This document shows, piece after piece, positions 32,952 to 45,349 of a stretch of DNA of 64,000 nt. The DNA is taken from NCBI GenBank assembly GCA_015680685.1, contig MNCI01038211.1, positions 101,625-165,624 of the forward strand. Reading direction: 5' to 3'. Below the pieces are notes generated by a model. That model ran no database searches, was not told the origin of the DNA, and saw nothing but the letters and a program-made list of their open reading frames with translations. This DNA comes from Gnetum montanum. Taxonomy: Eukaryota; Streptophyta; Gnetopsida; Gnetales; Gnetaceae. Each line of letters opens with the position of its first letter. Position 1 is the first letter of the stretch. The position numbers and the translations under genes are program-made.

Positions 32952-35900
32952 AGCATATAAGAAATCTCCCATGATTCATGTTCTTTAAAATGATATCTCA
33001 AAAATAATTAGGAAATCATTTAAAATTGAAGGAAAAAAATGCAAAAAATTTTGGCAGTAGTCTTGTCGATGCTATATCATTAACTTAATGAGATTTTTCA
33101 ACAAAGAAATGTCAACACAATTAAATTCAAAGTATATATATGTACATTTCATTAGTTAAATTTTTTTCATTCTTCATCTGCATAAATGAATTTTTTCCAT
33201 TCTTTAGAGCCCCAACCTTCAACAAGTAATATCTTGTGAATTAGAGCTTTGATTTACGTCATTCAAAAACTTGTGAGCTCATAGAGCTAAATTTTATGTT
33301 GTGGAGGTGACCAAACCATGATTTTGAAAAATTTTATTACCCTAGGTTCTAAAAACCTAAGGTCATAAATGTTAAAAATAATTAATAGCTAAATTAATTT
33401 AACTACTGTAGGGCTTTTAGAATCTTACAAAGTAGTCATTCAAGAGCTCAAACTTAAAAAATTTGTAAAATTAACCTATCATGAAGGTTGATTAATGGAA
33501 AAACCATTATGAAATACTTTAAAAATTAACAATTGATCATTATTGTGATTACAAATGACATCAAAATGCATTTAGGGGGTAGGAGATCCATCATAGCCAA
33601 TGAAGAAAATACCATGAGGTATGAAAGAATGTGAACATGAAAAAGAGGAAGAACAATAGAAAATCCATTTAGTAAGGTCCATAAGTGAGGAACTAGAGGT
33701 GTAATCTATGAGAAAGATTTCCAAATCAAGCACAAGTTAATCTATGCAGGATGGGGCACCTCAACCATGACCCAACCTAGAGGTGATCCTCATAGAAGTA
33801 TGTTTGAAAAAGATTAAGACTAAAGAGATTTAGAGCTTATTCCTTGAAAATTATAGTTTTAAATCATTCTTGAAGTTTACATTCAAAGAAGTATGTGAGT
33901 ATTTATAGACATCTCCTTTTTGGTCCATCATGTTAGTCATTAAGGAATGACATTTGAAACAAACATATCTTTTCTAAAATAATCACCCCAAAAGATTTAA
34001 CTATTAAAATCAAGGACATCACCATCTTCTACTTTGTTGAAGTAATTGTAGTGGGCTTGAGACTTCCAAATGTTGCTATATAAAGTGCTGAAGTTTCCAT
34101 AAAGTTAGATCTCAAAAGTAAAAAGGAATAGATGTAGAGAGCATACAAAGTTAATAAAAAGGAGTATTATGTGTTGACCCAAGTAGAAAAATTTTATTTA
34201 AGATTACCTTGTACCATTTCAATCCCATAGTATGATCTACTAAGATCACATCCTTTTCTATAAGAGCATGTATAACTCTTAGTAGGAACTTTTTAGTTAA
34301 GTTATTAGAGTTGATGTTCTTGGAGATCAAAAAATGCTTCAAAGAAATTAAGATAGGAAAAGGACACTTCCCTTTCTGTCTCTAATTAGAAAACTTTGTC
34401 AAATAGGAGGAATCATCTATTAGGGAAATGAAACCCTTCATAGCATACCCACTACATCATGATAGGAAATAATTGAGGACAAACCACCACTAAAGCTACA
34501 AGAGAATGTGGCATCATCATTGCCACTAGGCACCATTTAAGACATATGTCTTGGTTATTTTTTGTAAACCTACAAATTTTCTTGCAAAGATAGGATGTTC
34601 AAGTTTTGTCATATTATCAATTATTAATCATCTAAATAAATTTTGTCATGCAACAATTCAATCTATGTCAACTTATGTTAGCTAATAAAATATGCTTTTG
34701 TATTTTACAAACAAACTCTATTCCAATTTTTTTTAACTCAAGGATAAACTTTTAGTTAATTTTAGAGGTATGATGAATAATATTTTAGTCAAATTCAAAG
34801 CAGTTAATTCAATGTAGTAACATTAATATAGATAAGAATGTGTTAATGCAATAATGTTAATGTAGTAGTCATAAATTCTAATGTAAATGTGACAACTACA
34901 ACATTTATGATATTGTTCAGTCATTAATGTAGCAAAGCTCTTGTAGTTTATTTCTATAAATGTTAGAATGGTTAGTGAGTACGCACAATATGAACTTGAA
35001 TTAATTAATAGAGTCTTCTTCAAGTGATCTTATACCTAAACATGATTCATGACAGCAATAAGATCAAAAGTGATTCATATTCATTATACCACATTGACTT
35101 AGATTAAAATTTTCTTTAAATGTAAGTTATTCTCTCATGTACATTGCTTAATATTTAATTTTACATGCAATTAATTAATAACTTACTTTCCATTGCATAT
35201 TTGAATATGATGGAATAAGTGTGTTCACTTCAAGTGTAACATATGTTCCCTTGCTAACCCAATAATGTTAATGCTTAGTTAGCCTTATAACACTACATTT
35301 GGTAATTATAGTAGCAAATATATTTGTTTAGAACATGTACAAAAGTAGGAATACATACTCATTTCCTTAGGATAAATGAGGCTTTCATTGTGATACATAT
35401 ATTAAAATAGATTAAATTTATATATTTTAATATTTTAATCATGCTTCATCAACATCATCAATCATGTATCTTAGTTATACTTACTCATACCCACTAAGAG
35501 CCACATGAGTATAACTATAATTGCTCATAATCACAATTAATGATCTAGATACACCACTAGTCCAAGTCATGGAATATAATGAGGTTAGGCATGAATGCTT
35601 TTGATTTGTATAGTTGGGTATAGGGAACACTTGTTGCTTTTCATTATGGATTTACTTGATGTCTTATTATTACTACAAAATTATTCTTCCTAACTTTACA
35701 AGGATATATTCACAAATCAAGTTTTACGAACCTAACTTGTGAAAATAGTCTAAACTCAATATAACCTTTGCTAAGTCAACGATGATGCTATGATGGGGAA
35801 TAAATCTCCAATTAAATGTGGACTTAGCCTACTTCATGTGAATTAGGAACAATAGAAAAATGATTAGAAAACCTATGATTTAAATTTTGAAAAATGACTA

Positions 35901-36325
35901 AGTACTAATTAGTAAAAAATAAGTATGTATAAAATGATAAAAATAAACTATGTATAGAATAGACTATGAGAGATAGAATAAATTCTAAGTATATAAATAT
36001 GAATAAAAGAGCATGAAATATTATAATATTAAGAGATAGGATATAGGAGAAGTATTTCAGTTTCCTTCATAAGCAAAGAAAATTCTTTATTACCAAAAGA
36101 AGGAGTGTTTGCTTCTAAGGAGGGCCAAACTATAACTATTAATGAAAAATATAAGTATAATGAAAATAATAATAGAAACCTAACTTGTGAGTAACATGTG
36201 GGTTTAGAAATATTTAAAGGATAGGTATATAGATGGGAAAGCTATAGAAGTAATCTAGAATCAATTCGGGATCAAAACAAGCCTATTTTGACAAAGGTTC
36301 ATGGGATTGATATGGGAGCTCAAAA
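32952..36325. other. AT-rich DNA without recognised genes
   Basis: Flank of element C. I see no protein domain on either strand; the open stretches (34151-34342, 34823-35023) look random in AT-rich sequence. GGTAGGAGATCCATC near 33576 and a GGGGCACCTCAACC phrase near 33753 are slightly GC-richer, probably old element remains. Confidence 0.5.
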
Positions 36326-36580
36326 AATTCTAACTCTGGAAAGTGATATTAAAGCTTGAAAAATTACAACTCTAGTGCAAAAACTGAGCTAAAAATATAA
36401 TAATATTGGTGCTAATGTTGAGCTAGAATTATTCTAACTCTAAAAAGTATCATTAAAGATTGAAAAATTCTAACTTTGGTGTTGACGCTAAGTTGAAAAT
36501 ATTATAACTCTTGTATTGACCTTGAGCTGAAAATATTCTGACTTTGGTGTTGATTTTGAGCTAGAAAATTCTAACTTTGG
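36326..36580. repeat. Degenerate minisatellite, period about 34 bp
   Basis: Repeated phrase ATTCTAACTTTGGTGTTGA then CTNAGYTGAAAAT, clearest in three units from 36466 to 36565 (34, 34 and 33 bp), with weaker units to the left from 36326. TTGATGTTGATG-type hexamers follow at 36590-36620 and 37085-37115. Confidence 0.65.
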
Positions 36581-37222
36581 GAACTAAAATTGATGTTTGT
36601 GAATTGATGTTGATGTTGCATTAGTGTTAGTCCTAGAGCTGCAAGGGTGACCATGAAGCATATGGGTTACAGTAGAAGGTCTAATGCTCATGTTTATAAT
36701 CTATTGATATCCAAGAATGAGCTTTAGACCTCAAGAAACCAGCCCTAAAATATGAGTTTTAATGCCGTATTTATAGGATTAGTATTACTAATTTTGAGTT
36801 GGGAGTTAGTTTGGACTTCATTCTAGCAAGTTTGATCATGCAAACTAGGCAATATAAATTCCACCAAGTATGACATTAACATTGGAATTAGTGTTAACAT
36901 CACTAGGAGGACAAATTTTTCTAGTTTTCCTAGTGCTAATTTTTGATACTTTAGGACTTTTTTCATATCTTCGTTAAGGCTAAATGGTGTTGAAATGATG
37001 TCACGGGGCTTGTGAGACCAAGGAATGATAACAAACACTAATTAGGAGTGTCAAGGGAGCATGGTGTAGGTCTCAAGTATGGTGATGCTAATGTTAATGT
37101 TGATGTTAGTGTCAGCTTCATTAAGACTTCTCTTTGTATATATTAATAAAGCTATCTTGGGGACTTGCCCCAACTAGTTTAGAATGTCTCTTATGATGGT
37201 TAAGTCTAGTAGACTTATCATC

Positions 37223-37233
37223 GAGGGGGAATT
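37223..37233 (+). promoter_or_regulatory. Copia-type polypurine tract
   Basis: GAGGGGGAATTGCTGGAATT (37223 on): the purine run followed by TGCTGGAA resembles the copia 3' junction, where GGGGGA is followed by an LTR starting TGTTGGAA. It suggests a 3' LTR on the + strand starting at 37234. Its end is not clear (perhaps near 37790), and no coding remains are recognisable upstream. Confidence 0.45.
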
Positions 37234-40200
37234 GCTGGAATTTTTTATGTTGTATTAATAAAAAATTATGGGAATGCTCACATGTTTAATATTTTTTAAC
37301 TATTTAGATATTATGTTAAATAATAGGTCCAATGGGTATGTCCATGTACCAAAATTAGAAATTTGTTAAGTCAACATCCATAAATCATAGGATATGACAT
37401 CAAAATAGAAGTGGTTAATACCTAATTGGGGCAGTGTTACTTGTATAAATTTTTAATCAAACAAAGTAAATAATTGAGCTTTTTTTTATGCTCTAAATGG
37501 TATGTTTTACTTGTAAATTCTTCTTGTCATTTTGTCTTATGTTTTTGTGTCCATCACCCTATTTATCGTTATGTTCATGGTTGCTCTGCAACCAGCAACA
37601 TCTTGGTTAATTAGATGTTTTTCATCTTGGAATTTTCTTAGTTTCATAGATTTTATCCTTAGTTACTAGTTTAGTTTTTTTTTCCATGTTACTTTATGGA
37701 ATAATATCTATGCATCCTTCCTTTTTACAAATTATTGTTCCATCATTGTTATAAATAACAAAATGATATTTCTATAACACCAATTGTTAGATATCAATGT
37801 TAGATCAACTTTATACTTACTCTTATCCATGATTTTTTCCCTACTTCTAGACTTAATTCCCATGATTTGGATGTTCACTTCTTTCATGTGTACATTCTTC
37901 TTTTTTTATGCCTTTTTTTTTATTACGCACTCTTCCATTTTTTCCATGTTACCATGCATTTTCCTTCATGAGACTTCACATATAATCTACTATATACTTT
38001 TACATATCTCTTCTCTCTTTCTATTCTTCTACATAAATAGGTTCTTAAGTTTAATAAGCACTTATGAATCTTTCTTTTATGATTGTGTTTTTTTGTATAT
38101 AATTGTATCTTATTTGGTTACTAATATAAAAGCCTTTTAAATATTGGCTTCATTTATTTCATTAGTGACTTATATTTCAACACTATGATATTAAGATAAT
38201 AATTAATCAAAGATATTAAATGCTTAATATTAGCCATTGCATATAAGTAAGCATTAACATACATAACATACTCGATGTTGAACCATGATATGCTTTGACG
38301 ATCTTCTTTACAATATTATACTATCTACACTCTTAGCCAATCCTTCTTTCATCAATGTAGATTGCAACAGTTGAGGTGTCATCTTGTTATGGGCTTAAAT
38401 AATAGTTCCCACATGGCCTCTCTATTTAAATTAGTCATCTTGGTGAACTAGGAAGATAAACTATAGATAAAATATATCATGATCGTATGTGATTTGGATG
38501 GACTATGGCACTTACTATGTTTCATAGTCATTAGTACAGAATTATTCTTCATTTCCAGTTCATTTGCAACTATATGATCTATCAGAAAAATTCATGTCAA
38601 TAGTTAATAATGTATACTTTTAAAAATATATTAATAGTAGAAGGAAATATCTTTATTGTAGCTATAACAATCATGTATGATACTAATAATAGGCATGTAA
38701 TATATTCCCTGTAATAATGCTAAATGATATGCAGTAACTAGTTCCTAGTGTTCAACCATATGAATTTATGAGTGCATATAGTAGAGTTTGTTGAACTTTG
38801 TAATAGAAATAGGAGAAATATTTGTTATAGCATAGTGAGATGATTGGTCACTATCTTCCCAATCCTACTTGTACTTGTTACATGATATGATTGAATGTGG
38901 TTGATGTATGTGATCAATGTATTATAAATTTTCTTTATTAGTAGTAGTGAAATATAATAATAATATAAATTTAATTAATATCTAATTTTAACTAAATGTA
39001 AAGGAAAGTAAATTCCTAATGTGATAAGTATTCATTTCATCAACCTGTCATCGCACTTTTAAATATAGTAGACTAACTAATGGGTGAATCAAGTTGGGTA
39101 CTTAATTGCTTAAGGTTTTAACATATTCATTCTACATTATTAATTATAAATATTAAACTAAATATTATGGCTAAGTAATCATGAATATACATCTAGGCAT
39201 AACCACTCAAATAAAGATTCTAGTAATTAACACCAAATATATTATGGGTACTTGTTGATCAACTAAAATTCAAAAAATAAAAACTACAAGAATCTAGATA
39301 TAACTAATAAAAATTAATGATTTCTACCTTCATGCATCACATATATATAGACAAATTTGAATATTTTATGTGTGTATATGTGTATATATGTTTGTACAAC
39401 TCAAGTAGTGTGTACACTTATTCATGTTCTAACCCCTCATCATAGGATCCCATGGCATTGTGTTATATTTATGTATGTGTAAGTAGACTTGATTAAGGGT
39501 CATGGGGTCACATAATTAGTTATGTTATTTTAATGATATATTTTCTAAGATCTCTTGATTTTATGAACACAATTATAATTTATCATGACTATGTGTATTG
39601 ATCTTGCTAGATGTGTAGTATGTTGTTATTGTTAGTAGGACATGAGGACTCTGAGGGAAGATTGAGCATCAAGAAAGTATGATCTCAAACTATGTGCTAT
39701 TATACAAATTTATGATCATGATATTGGTTTTGTTTAGTATATTATGTTATGTGATTATGAATTAGTGGTATTTATCCAATCATGTTATGATAGTATGATG
39801 TTTAGCTTGTTAGGCATGTTTGAGTTGTATAGCTATTTAATATGTATTGTGATACCTGTATGATCTTATGGTTATGCTATGAATAAGTTATGATGTTTCT
39901 ATGACCAACTAATATTGTGTTTGAAAGTCCCAAAATTGAGATATGAAGTATAAGGAATTAGCAAGAGAAATCTTAGAAAATAGAAATTGCAAATATAATA
40001 GTTTATATTAAGTTTTTAAAACTAAAACATATTACATTTCATCCTTTCCTTTCCAGTTGCACTCATGTATTCTTAAATTTCTATAATTCTTTCTCTCTTT
40101 CATTCTCCTCTATTTATCAATTACTTTTCATGATTTTTGTAATGTTGAGAAGCTAGTACTAGGTAGGTTATAGTTTAAAAGACTTTGGTTGAGTTATGGA

Positions 40201-42532
40201 TGATCTAGGACATTATTAGAAGAAATTTAGTAATTTTGTATATATTTTTTAAGATTTAGCATATTTCAAATTTCAGATGGGTGTCTTTACATGTCTCCTA
40301 TTTCACTATTAATCTCTTGCAATTTCATGGGCTTCTTATCAAGAAAAAATGATGTTATATTGTGCTCTTAAGTTTATATGATATTGAGATTTCATGTATT
40401 TGTATTATTTTCTTAGTGATTATGGGTATCATGCTATGATGAGTGGAAATTTTCAAATTGAAATTTAAATGAACAACTCTAGGAATTACAAAGATTCCAC
40501 TGTTGGGGATCTAGGGCTTGTGAAATATGGACTGTGTAGAATGTTTTACCATAAGAAGGTTCAAAATATGTGGTAAGAAATATACTATTTGAAGTATCAT
40601 ATTTTTCTTTCTATTTTTCCATTACTATTGTAGTAGCAAGTTCAAGAAAGGTTATGACCCAGTCATGGTTAGATTATACTAGGATTTACACTAGGCCATG
40701 AGTTATGGTAGGACCACAGTATGTTTATTGTTCAAAAGCAATGGCTATAGAAAATCATGGTGGGATGATGATCAAGCCATGAATAGATTGCAGAGAATAA
40801 TGCAAGTTAGGAGGTCATGAATGATGCATGTTTAATTCATGACAAGCATTTATGAGCTTTTGTTAGGCTCTAGAGTGAGTCTCACTTAAGTGTGATGTAG
40901 TAAAGTTGTGATGAGCTTTGATCTTGGTATTTATATTAAGCATGAGTTTTACTTAGTCATAGGCCTAAGGAGATGAGGTTGTAATTATGTTTTTGTATAG
41001 GATATAAGCTCAACATGAGGTGTGTTGAGATCATAGCCCTTTAAAATGAATTGTCATGTGTGAGGTGCAAGTTGTGATCTAAGCTGTAGCTAATAGAAAT
41101 TGGAAATAAATGTTTAAGAAAATCTAATTTGTGTTAAGAAATTGGTTGAACCAATTTAAAGAATCATGATAATTACTAGTGACTTTCATGCATGTATAAG
41201 GCTTAGTGTGTTTATTGTCTATAATAGAATTGTGCTTGATTGAGATGTATTATTATGGGTGTTCATGTCTAGTACCTAGTGTGAGTTAATATGAGGTGTA
41301 TTTCAATTGATAATTGTGGCACTCATTTTCTAGGGTTAATGATCATTAGGGTAATACTAGACTTGTGGTATATTATGCTTGTGTATAGATGATTATAACT
41401 ATGCATATAGTAGAGGTGACATAAGTATGTGAACTAGTTGGCAATAAGAAATATTGAAGGAGTTGGGTTGACCACCATGGTAATGTATCAATAAGGATCC
41501 TATCTCACTCTTCATATTGAAAGTGAAAGAGTATAGGAAAGGCCTATGATTAGTACAAGATCTTGGCGTATATAAACATGTGTAGATCTACCTTGGGGCA
41601 CAAGTTATTAAGGAACATGTTGTATGCTTATTATATTTATAGTGTGAATTGATGATCTCTTAGAGTATAGGTTGCTAGGGGTCTATGATTTAGTGCTTGA
41701 TGGTATTGATCATAATTATTTATTGTGTATGATGAAGTCTTGTTACATGTGACATAGATGTGTCTTATGACTAGTTGTGTGATATTATGGATATTTAGTT
41801 ATGTATAACCTTGAATGAGCATGTGAAAAATAGATTATAGACTTTTGATTCTATGAGCTAGGTGTTGCAAACTACAACATTGATATGACTTGATTATGTG
41901 ATGTGATGTGATGTACTTGTTATGGTTTTTGATATACTAACCCTAATGTAGGAGACATAGAAAATCCCACACCTCTCCTCTAGTATAGCAACATACTTTT
42001 CATCTATAAGAGATGTATAAAGACCCTTTCTTAGTCATGTATTGATCTAATTCGTATGCAAGTGATGTAGTTGGAATCTTAAGAGGATAATAGACCTAAG
42101 GAAGGCAATGAAGGTCTTGGATCTATGTTCATATCTTTGCTATTACATCTTTTTATGAGAGAGATAAATGTTTGTGTTGTGAGTATAAGTATGAACAACC
42201 CATGAGTTGTGTATTGTTGGTATAGTGTATCTATGATGTATATATTGATATGATATGTTGTGATATTCTAGACTAGGCATATGCATAGCTTGGATAGTTA
42301 ACATATTGCTTCCATTTATGATATAATCTTTGGTTGGTACTTATATATATATTTATGTTGGTTTGGTGTATGTGTGTATACATAGCTTAGTTAGTTTATG
42401 TTTGAGATTTTTATGGACTAGTTTATGGCTTTTTGATATGCTGTTTGATCCACTTCTATAAGAGTCACATTGTGATTCTAGTGATGTATTAATTATGGTT
42501 CCTACCTAAGCTATACTTGGGTTGGATGGGCA
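37234..42532. other. AT-rich DNA, probable old LTR remains
   Basis: No credible gene. The 118-codon open stretch at 37784-38140 is a run of Phe, Leu, Ile and Ser expected from T-rich DNA. Short GTGATGT repeats occur at 41898-41918 and many TATATA runs. Parts may be the LTR of the copia remnant at 37234 and of the element ending at 42541. Confidence 0.45.
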
Positions 42533-42541
42533 AGGTGTTAC
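42533..42541 (-). repeat. Possible LTR start of a Tekay/Del-type element
   Basis: AAGGTGTTAC with A before TGTTTATA; on the - strand TGTAACACCTTGCCCATCC (from 42541 leftward) looks like the TGTAACACC start of many plant chromovirus LTRs. No partner LTR or protein remains were found, so this is weak. Confidence 0.3.
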
Positions 42542-42548
42542 ATGTTTA

Positions 42549-42552
<4 letters not shown>

Positions 42553-42582
<30 letters not shown>

Positions 42583-42587
42583 NTATG
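42553..42587. repeat. (TA)n microsatellite with a single N
   Basis: About 15 TA units, interrupted by one N at 42583 that probably marks an unresolved assembly join or length. Confidence 0.95.
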
Positions 42588-44232
42588 CAAATATACATAG
42601 GCATGCCTATATGTATCTCTTTGCATAATTTTTTTTAATCTTATCAATCCCAATGAAAGTGTTATGTTGGCACTTTATTGGTATCACAAATTAGGATGAT
42701 GTACATTTTATGTTATTCAAATTCTCATGATGTGTATAAAGTGATAGAAATATACAAAAAAATTTAGAATCATGTAAGACTCCATAAATGAAAAATATGG
42801 AGTAATGACAACTTAAGGAGAAAAGAAAAATTCAAAAAAGAAGAAAAAACATGAAGAAATGAGAAAGAAAAAAAATTCAAAATGGATTCCAATTACTATT
42901 TGGAATCCACCTCCCACTTGGAACCATACAAGAGCACACAAATGCATAAGTATTTCTATTCACATGTGTTTGGACCACTCCAAAGATGAGTATCATGAAG
43001 AGAAGTGTTGGGATGACATGGATCACCTAACCATCACCTAGTCTTTACTTAATCTTCTTCTAGAAGTTTATCAAGATATAATTTGTAGTTGCATTAGTGG
43101 CTAAGGTTATTCTACCATTGGGTTAAGTAACCCAATCATGGTTCAACTAACCATACTCCAAAAGCTATATAAGGAGCTATGTGGCCATTGTATTAAGACA
43201 ATGCAACAAAACACTCCATTGAGAGAAGAGAAGAAAATAACATGAAGATAAAGTAGAGAGAGTTAAGAGATGAGAGAACTTCCTCAAGAGGTGAAATGTA
43301 CCCTTAAGCATCTTGACCTCCAAGCATGTCAGAATAGGAGAGAATGGGAGGAACTCCTTCATTCTTTTGGAGTAGAGTTAAGAGTGTCTTAAGCACCTTC
43401 TAACTATGTTAAGAGAGTTTAAAAGGTGAGAGTACTCATGAAGCACCTCCTCATGTGGCAGTTTTTGATGCATCATTTTATTTAAGATAGAAATAAAACA
43501 AGCTTACATTTTGTTCTATTTTTATGCTTATTACTCTCTTTGTAGTTTTAATATCTAAAACTCTCTCTCTATGTTGAATATTTCATTTATGCATCTCTCT
43601 CTTATGCTTGTCAAGGAAGAATATTAAAAATATTAGTTTCATAAATTTTAGCATCTTAGTTGTTTCATCTATTTCATTTGTTTTTATTATCTCAATAATA
43701 TCATCATTTCAACCTTATTTCAATCTTATTTCAACTCATAAAAAAATTATCAAATGATAAGCCTAGAAAATCCAAGTTCCATAGAGCTAATACTCCCTCA
43801 AAATGATCTTAAAAAAAGTGAAAGATAATCTTCACAAGTTGTGAAGCATTTCTAAGCACTTCATGTGCATTCTCATTATTAAAAATTTAGTTAAGTGATA
43901 GGGGTCCTACTAGTTTTGGACCAATGGGATTTATTCTACAAATCACAGTGTGATTTATTTATAAGCTTCAAAGATGATGTTAAGTGGATTGCTAAGACAC
44001 TCATGTATATACTTGCATTCAAAAAATATAAAAGAAGTTATAAGACATATAATACAAATAAAAATTGTATTTCCATGATGAGAGATATAGAAAATATTTA
44101 TAATTTTATGTTTTATGATTTTCATGGATTTTATAAATATAAGAACAAAGTAAACATAAAAACACATGCAACACAATACCTCTTGGAGGTAGGTTCAATG
44201 CTTGTATTACAATCCCTCTAGGGAAAAAGTGC
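42588..44232 (+). other. Noncoding DNA with a TATA-bearing, possible solo LTR
   Basis: CTATATAAGG at 43165-43174 and GAAATAAAAC at 43489 lie about 325 bases apart, with a purine-rich stretch between (43200-43290), and TGTTATGTTGG at 42661 could be an LTR start. No matching LTR is in the window and no end is clear. I see no gene; the open stretches at 42859 and 43895 have no motif. Confidence 0.35.
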
Positions 44233-44237
44233 AACAC
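44233..44237. repeat. Target-site duplication, left copy (AACAC)
   Basis: AACAC directly before the LTR of element B; the same five bases follow its other LTR at 57165. Five bases is the usual duplication of Ty3/gypsy integrases. Confidence 0.85.
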
Positions 44238-45122
44238 TAATGAGCGGTTGAACATATCCCTACACCCAACCATATGAATCACAAAGCATTCATGCATGAT
44301 CCGGTTGAATTCCATTGACTCTATAGTTTTTAGGCACTAGTTCCCTAGAGAATAAACTTTATGTTGAGGATGTTCATTGTCTTTCCCACTACACTTGTGA
44401 AGCTCAAGGATATGGTTTAAGTGTAATTGAGGCATATGATTTTTGTTATTTTATCTTTTATGGCTTTGGTGCTTGAAATAAAGAAGATAGAGAATAAAGT
44501 AATTTAACACCTACTTTAATCTAATGGGCTATCTATTGTTCAACTAGTCTTAACATAAGTATTCGGTCCCACTTGTCATACACATCTTGAACCCATATAA
44601 CATTGTTGGGTTACCAAGTGTTAAGCACTGCTAGGATTACCAAACGTCATCTGCATGCTTGAAGCAGTCATACTTATGTTCTTACTTAATTGCTATTTAG
44701 CTTATCTCTCTTAATTACTTAATTAATTTAATTATTGTAAAACATTGAATAAATAAATGAAAAAATTAAATGCATGAATGAAATATTTAAACTATCTAGA
44801 ATGCTGCAAGGTTTGATCAAAAAGCTTGTCTTTATTGCCACACACACTATCATGCTTAGGTACAATAGTGCTTGAATAAATATCTGTACAATCAATGACT
44901 CTTGCTGTGGGCACTTAGGAAAATATTCTAACTTTCAAATGTAAAAACTACAAGAGCTTTTCTACAACTATGACAAAATGATACCTAAACATGATGTGTT
45001 GGCATGTATTTATAGGCAAAAATAGACCCTACATCGATGAGGTCACATCAATGCATGAAACAATGCACCAACAGGACCTAGTTGATGAGGCCTCATTGAC
45101 ACGGCTAATTTGTGACTCATGA
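44238..45122 (-). repeat. 3' LTR of element B
   Basis: 885 bp, from TAATGAGCGG to GTGACTCATGA (+ orientation). The TATA box on the - strand (CCTATAAATA) is at 45008-45017, the AATAAAG signal at 44827-44833. The U3 (45040-45110) has AGGCCT and AGGTCCTGTTG phrases shared with 57060-57140. Confidence 0.9.
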
Positions 45123-45133
45123 TATCCCCATGA
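45123..45133 (-). promoter_or_regulatory. Polypurine tract of element B
   Basis: On the - strand TCATGGGGATA directly precedes the 3' LTR; Z has GTCATGGGGGTA at the same place. Confidence 0.75.
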
Positions 45134-45349
45134 CTAAATGAAAACTGATCCTCAAGTTCTTTACAAAATTGGGAAGGTATAGGATTATTGACTAACACAA
45201 GACACAATAAGACTAACATGAAAAAACTAGATGCCTAGGTATATGGATCAAAAAAATTACAAATTATGGTGTTTAGGATACAAAATTGAACACCAAACAA
45301 AAATCTAGCATCACATCCTCTGATGGGATGAAGATAATTGAAAAGATCA

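Noticed and set aside
37784-38140. 118-codon hydrophobic open frame resembling a membrane protein
   Set aside because: It is made of Phe, Leu, Ile, Ser and Tyr as expected from T-rich DNA, has no motif and no gene context.
42553-42587. (TA)n as a cruciform or origin signal
   Set aside because: Plain microsatellite with an unresolved base; nothing else supports a special role.
42859-43041. Possible short host gene next to TATATAAGG
   Set aside because: No homology recognised, no splice signals or conserved motif, and it lies upstream of the TATA box.
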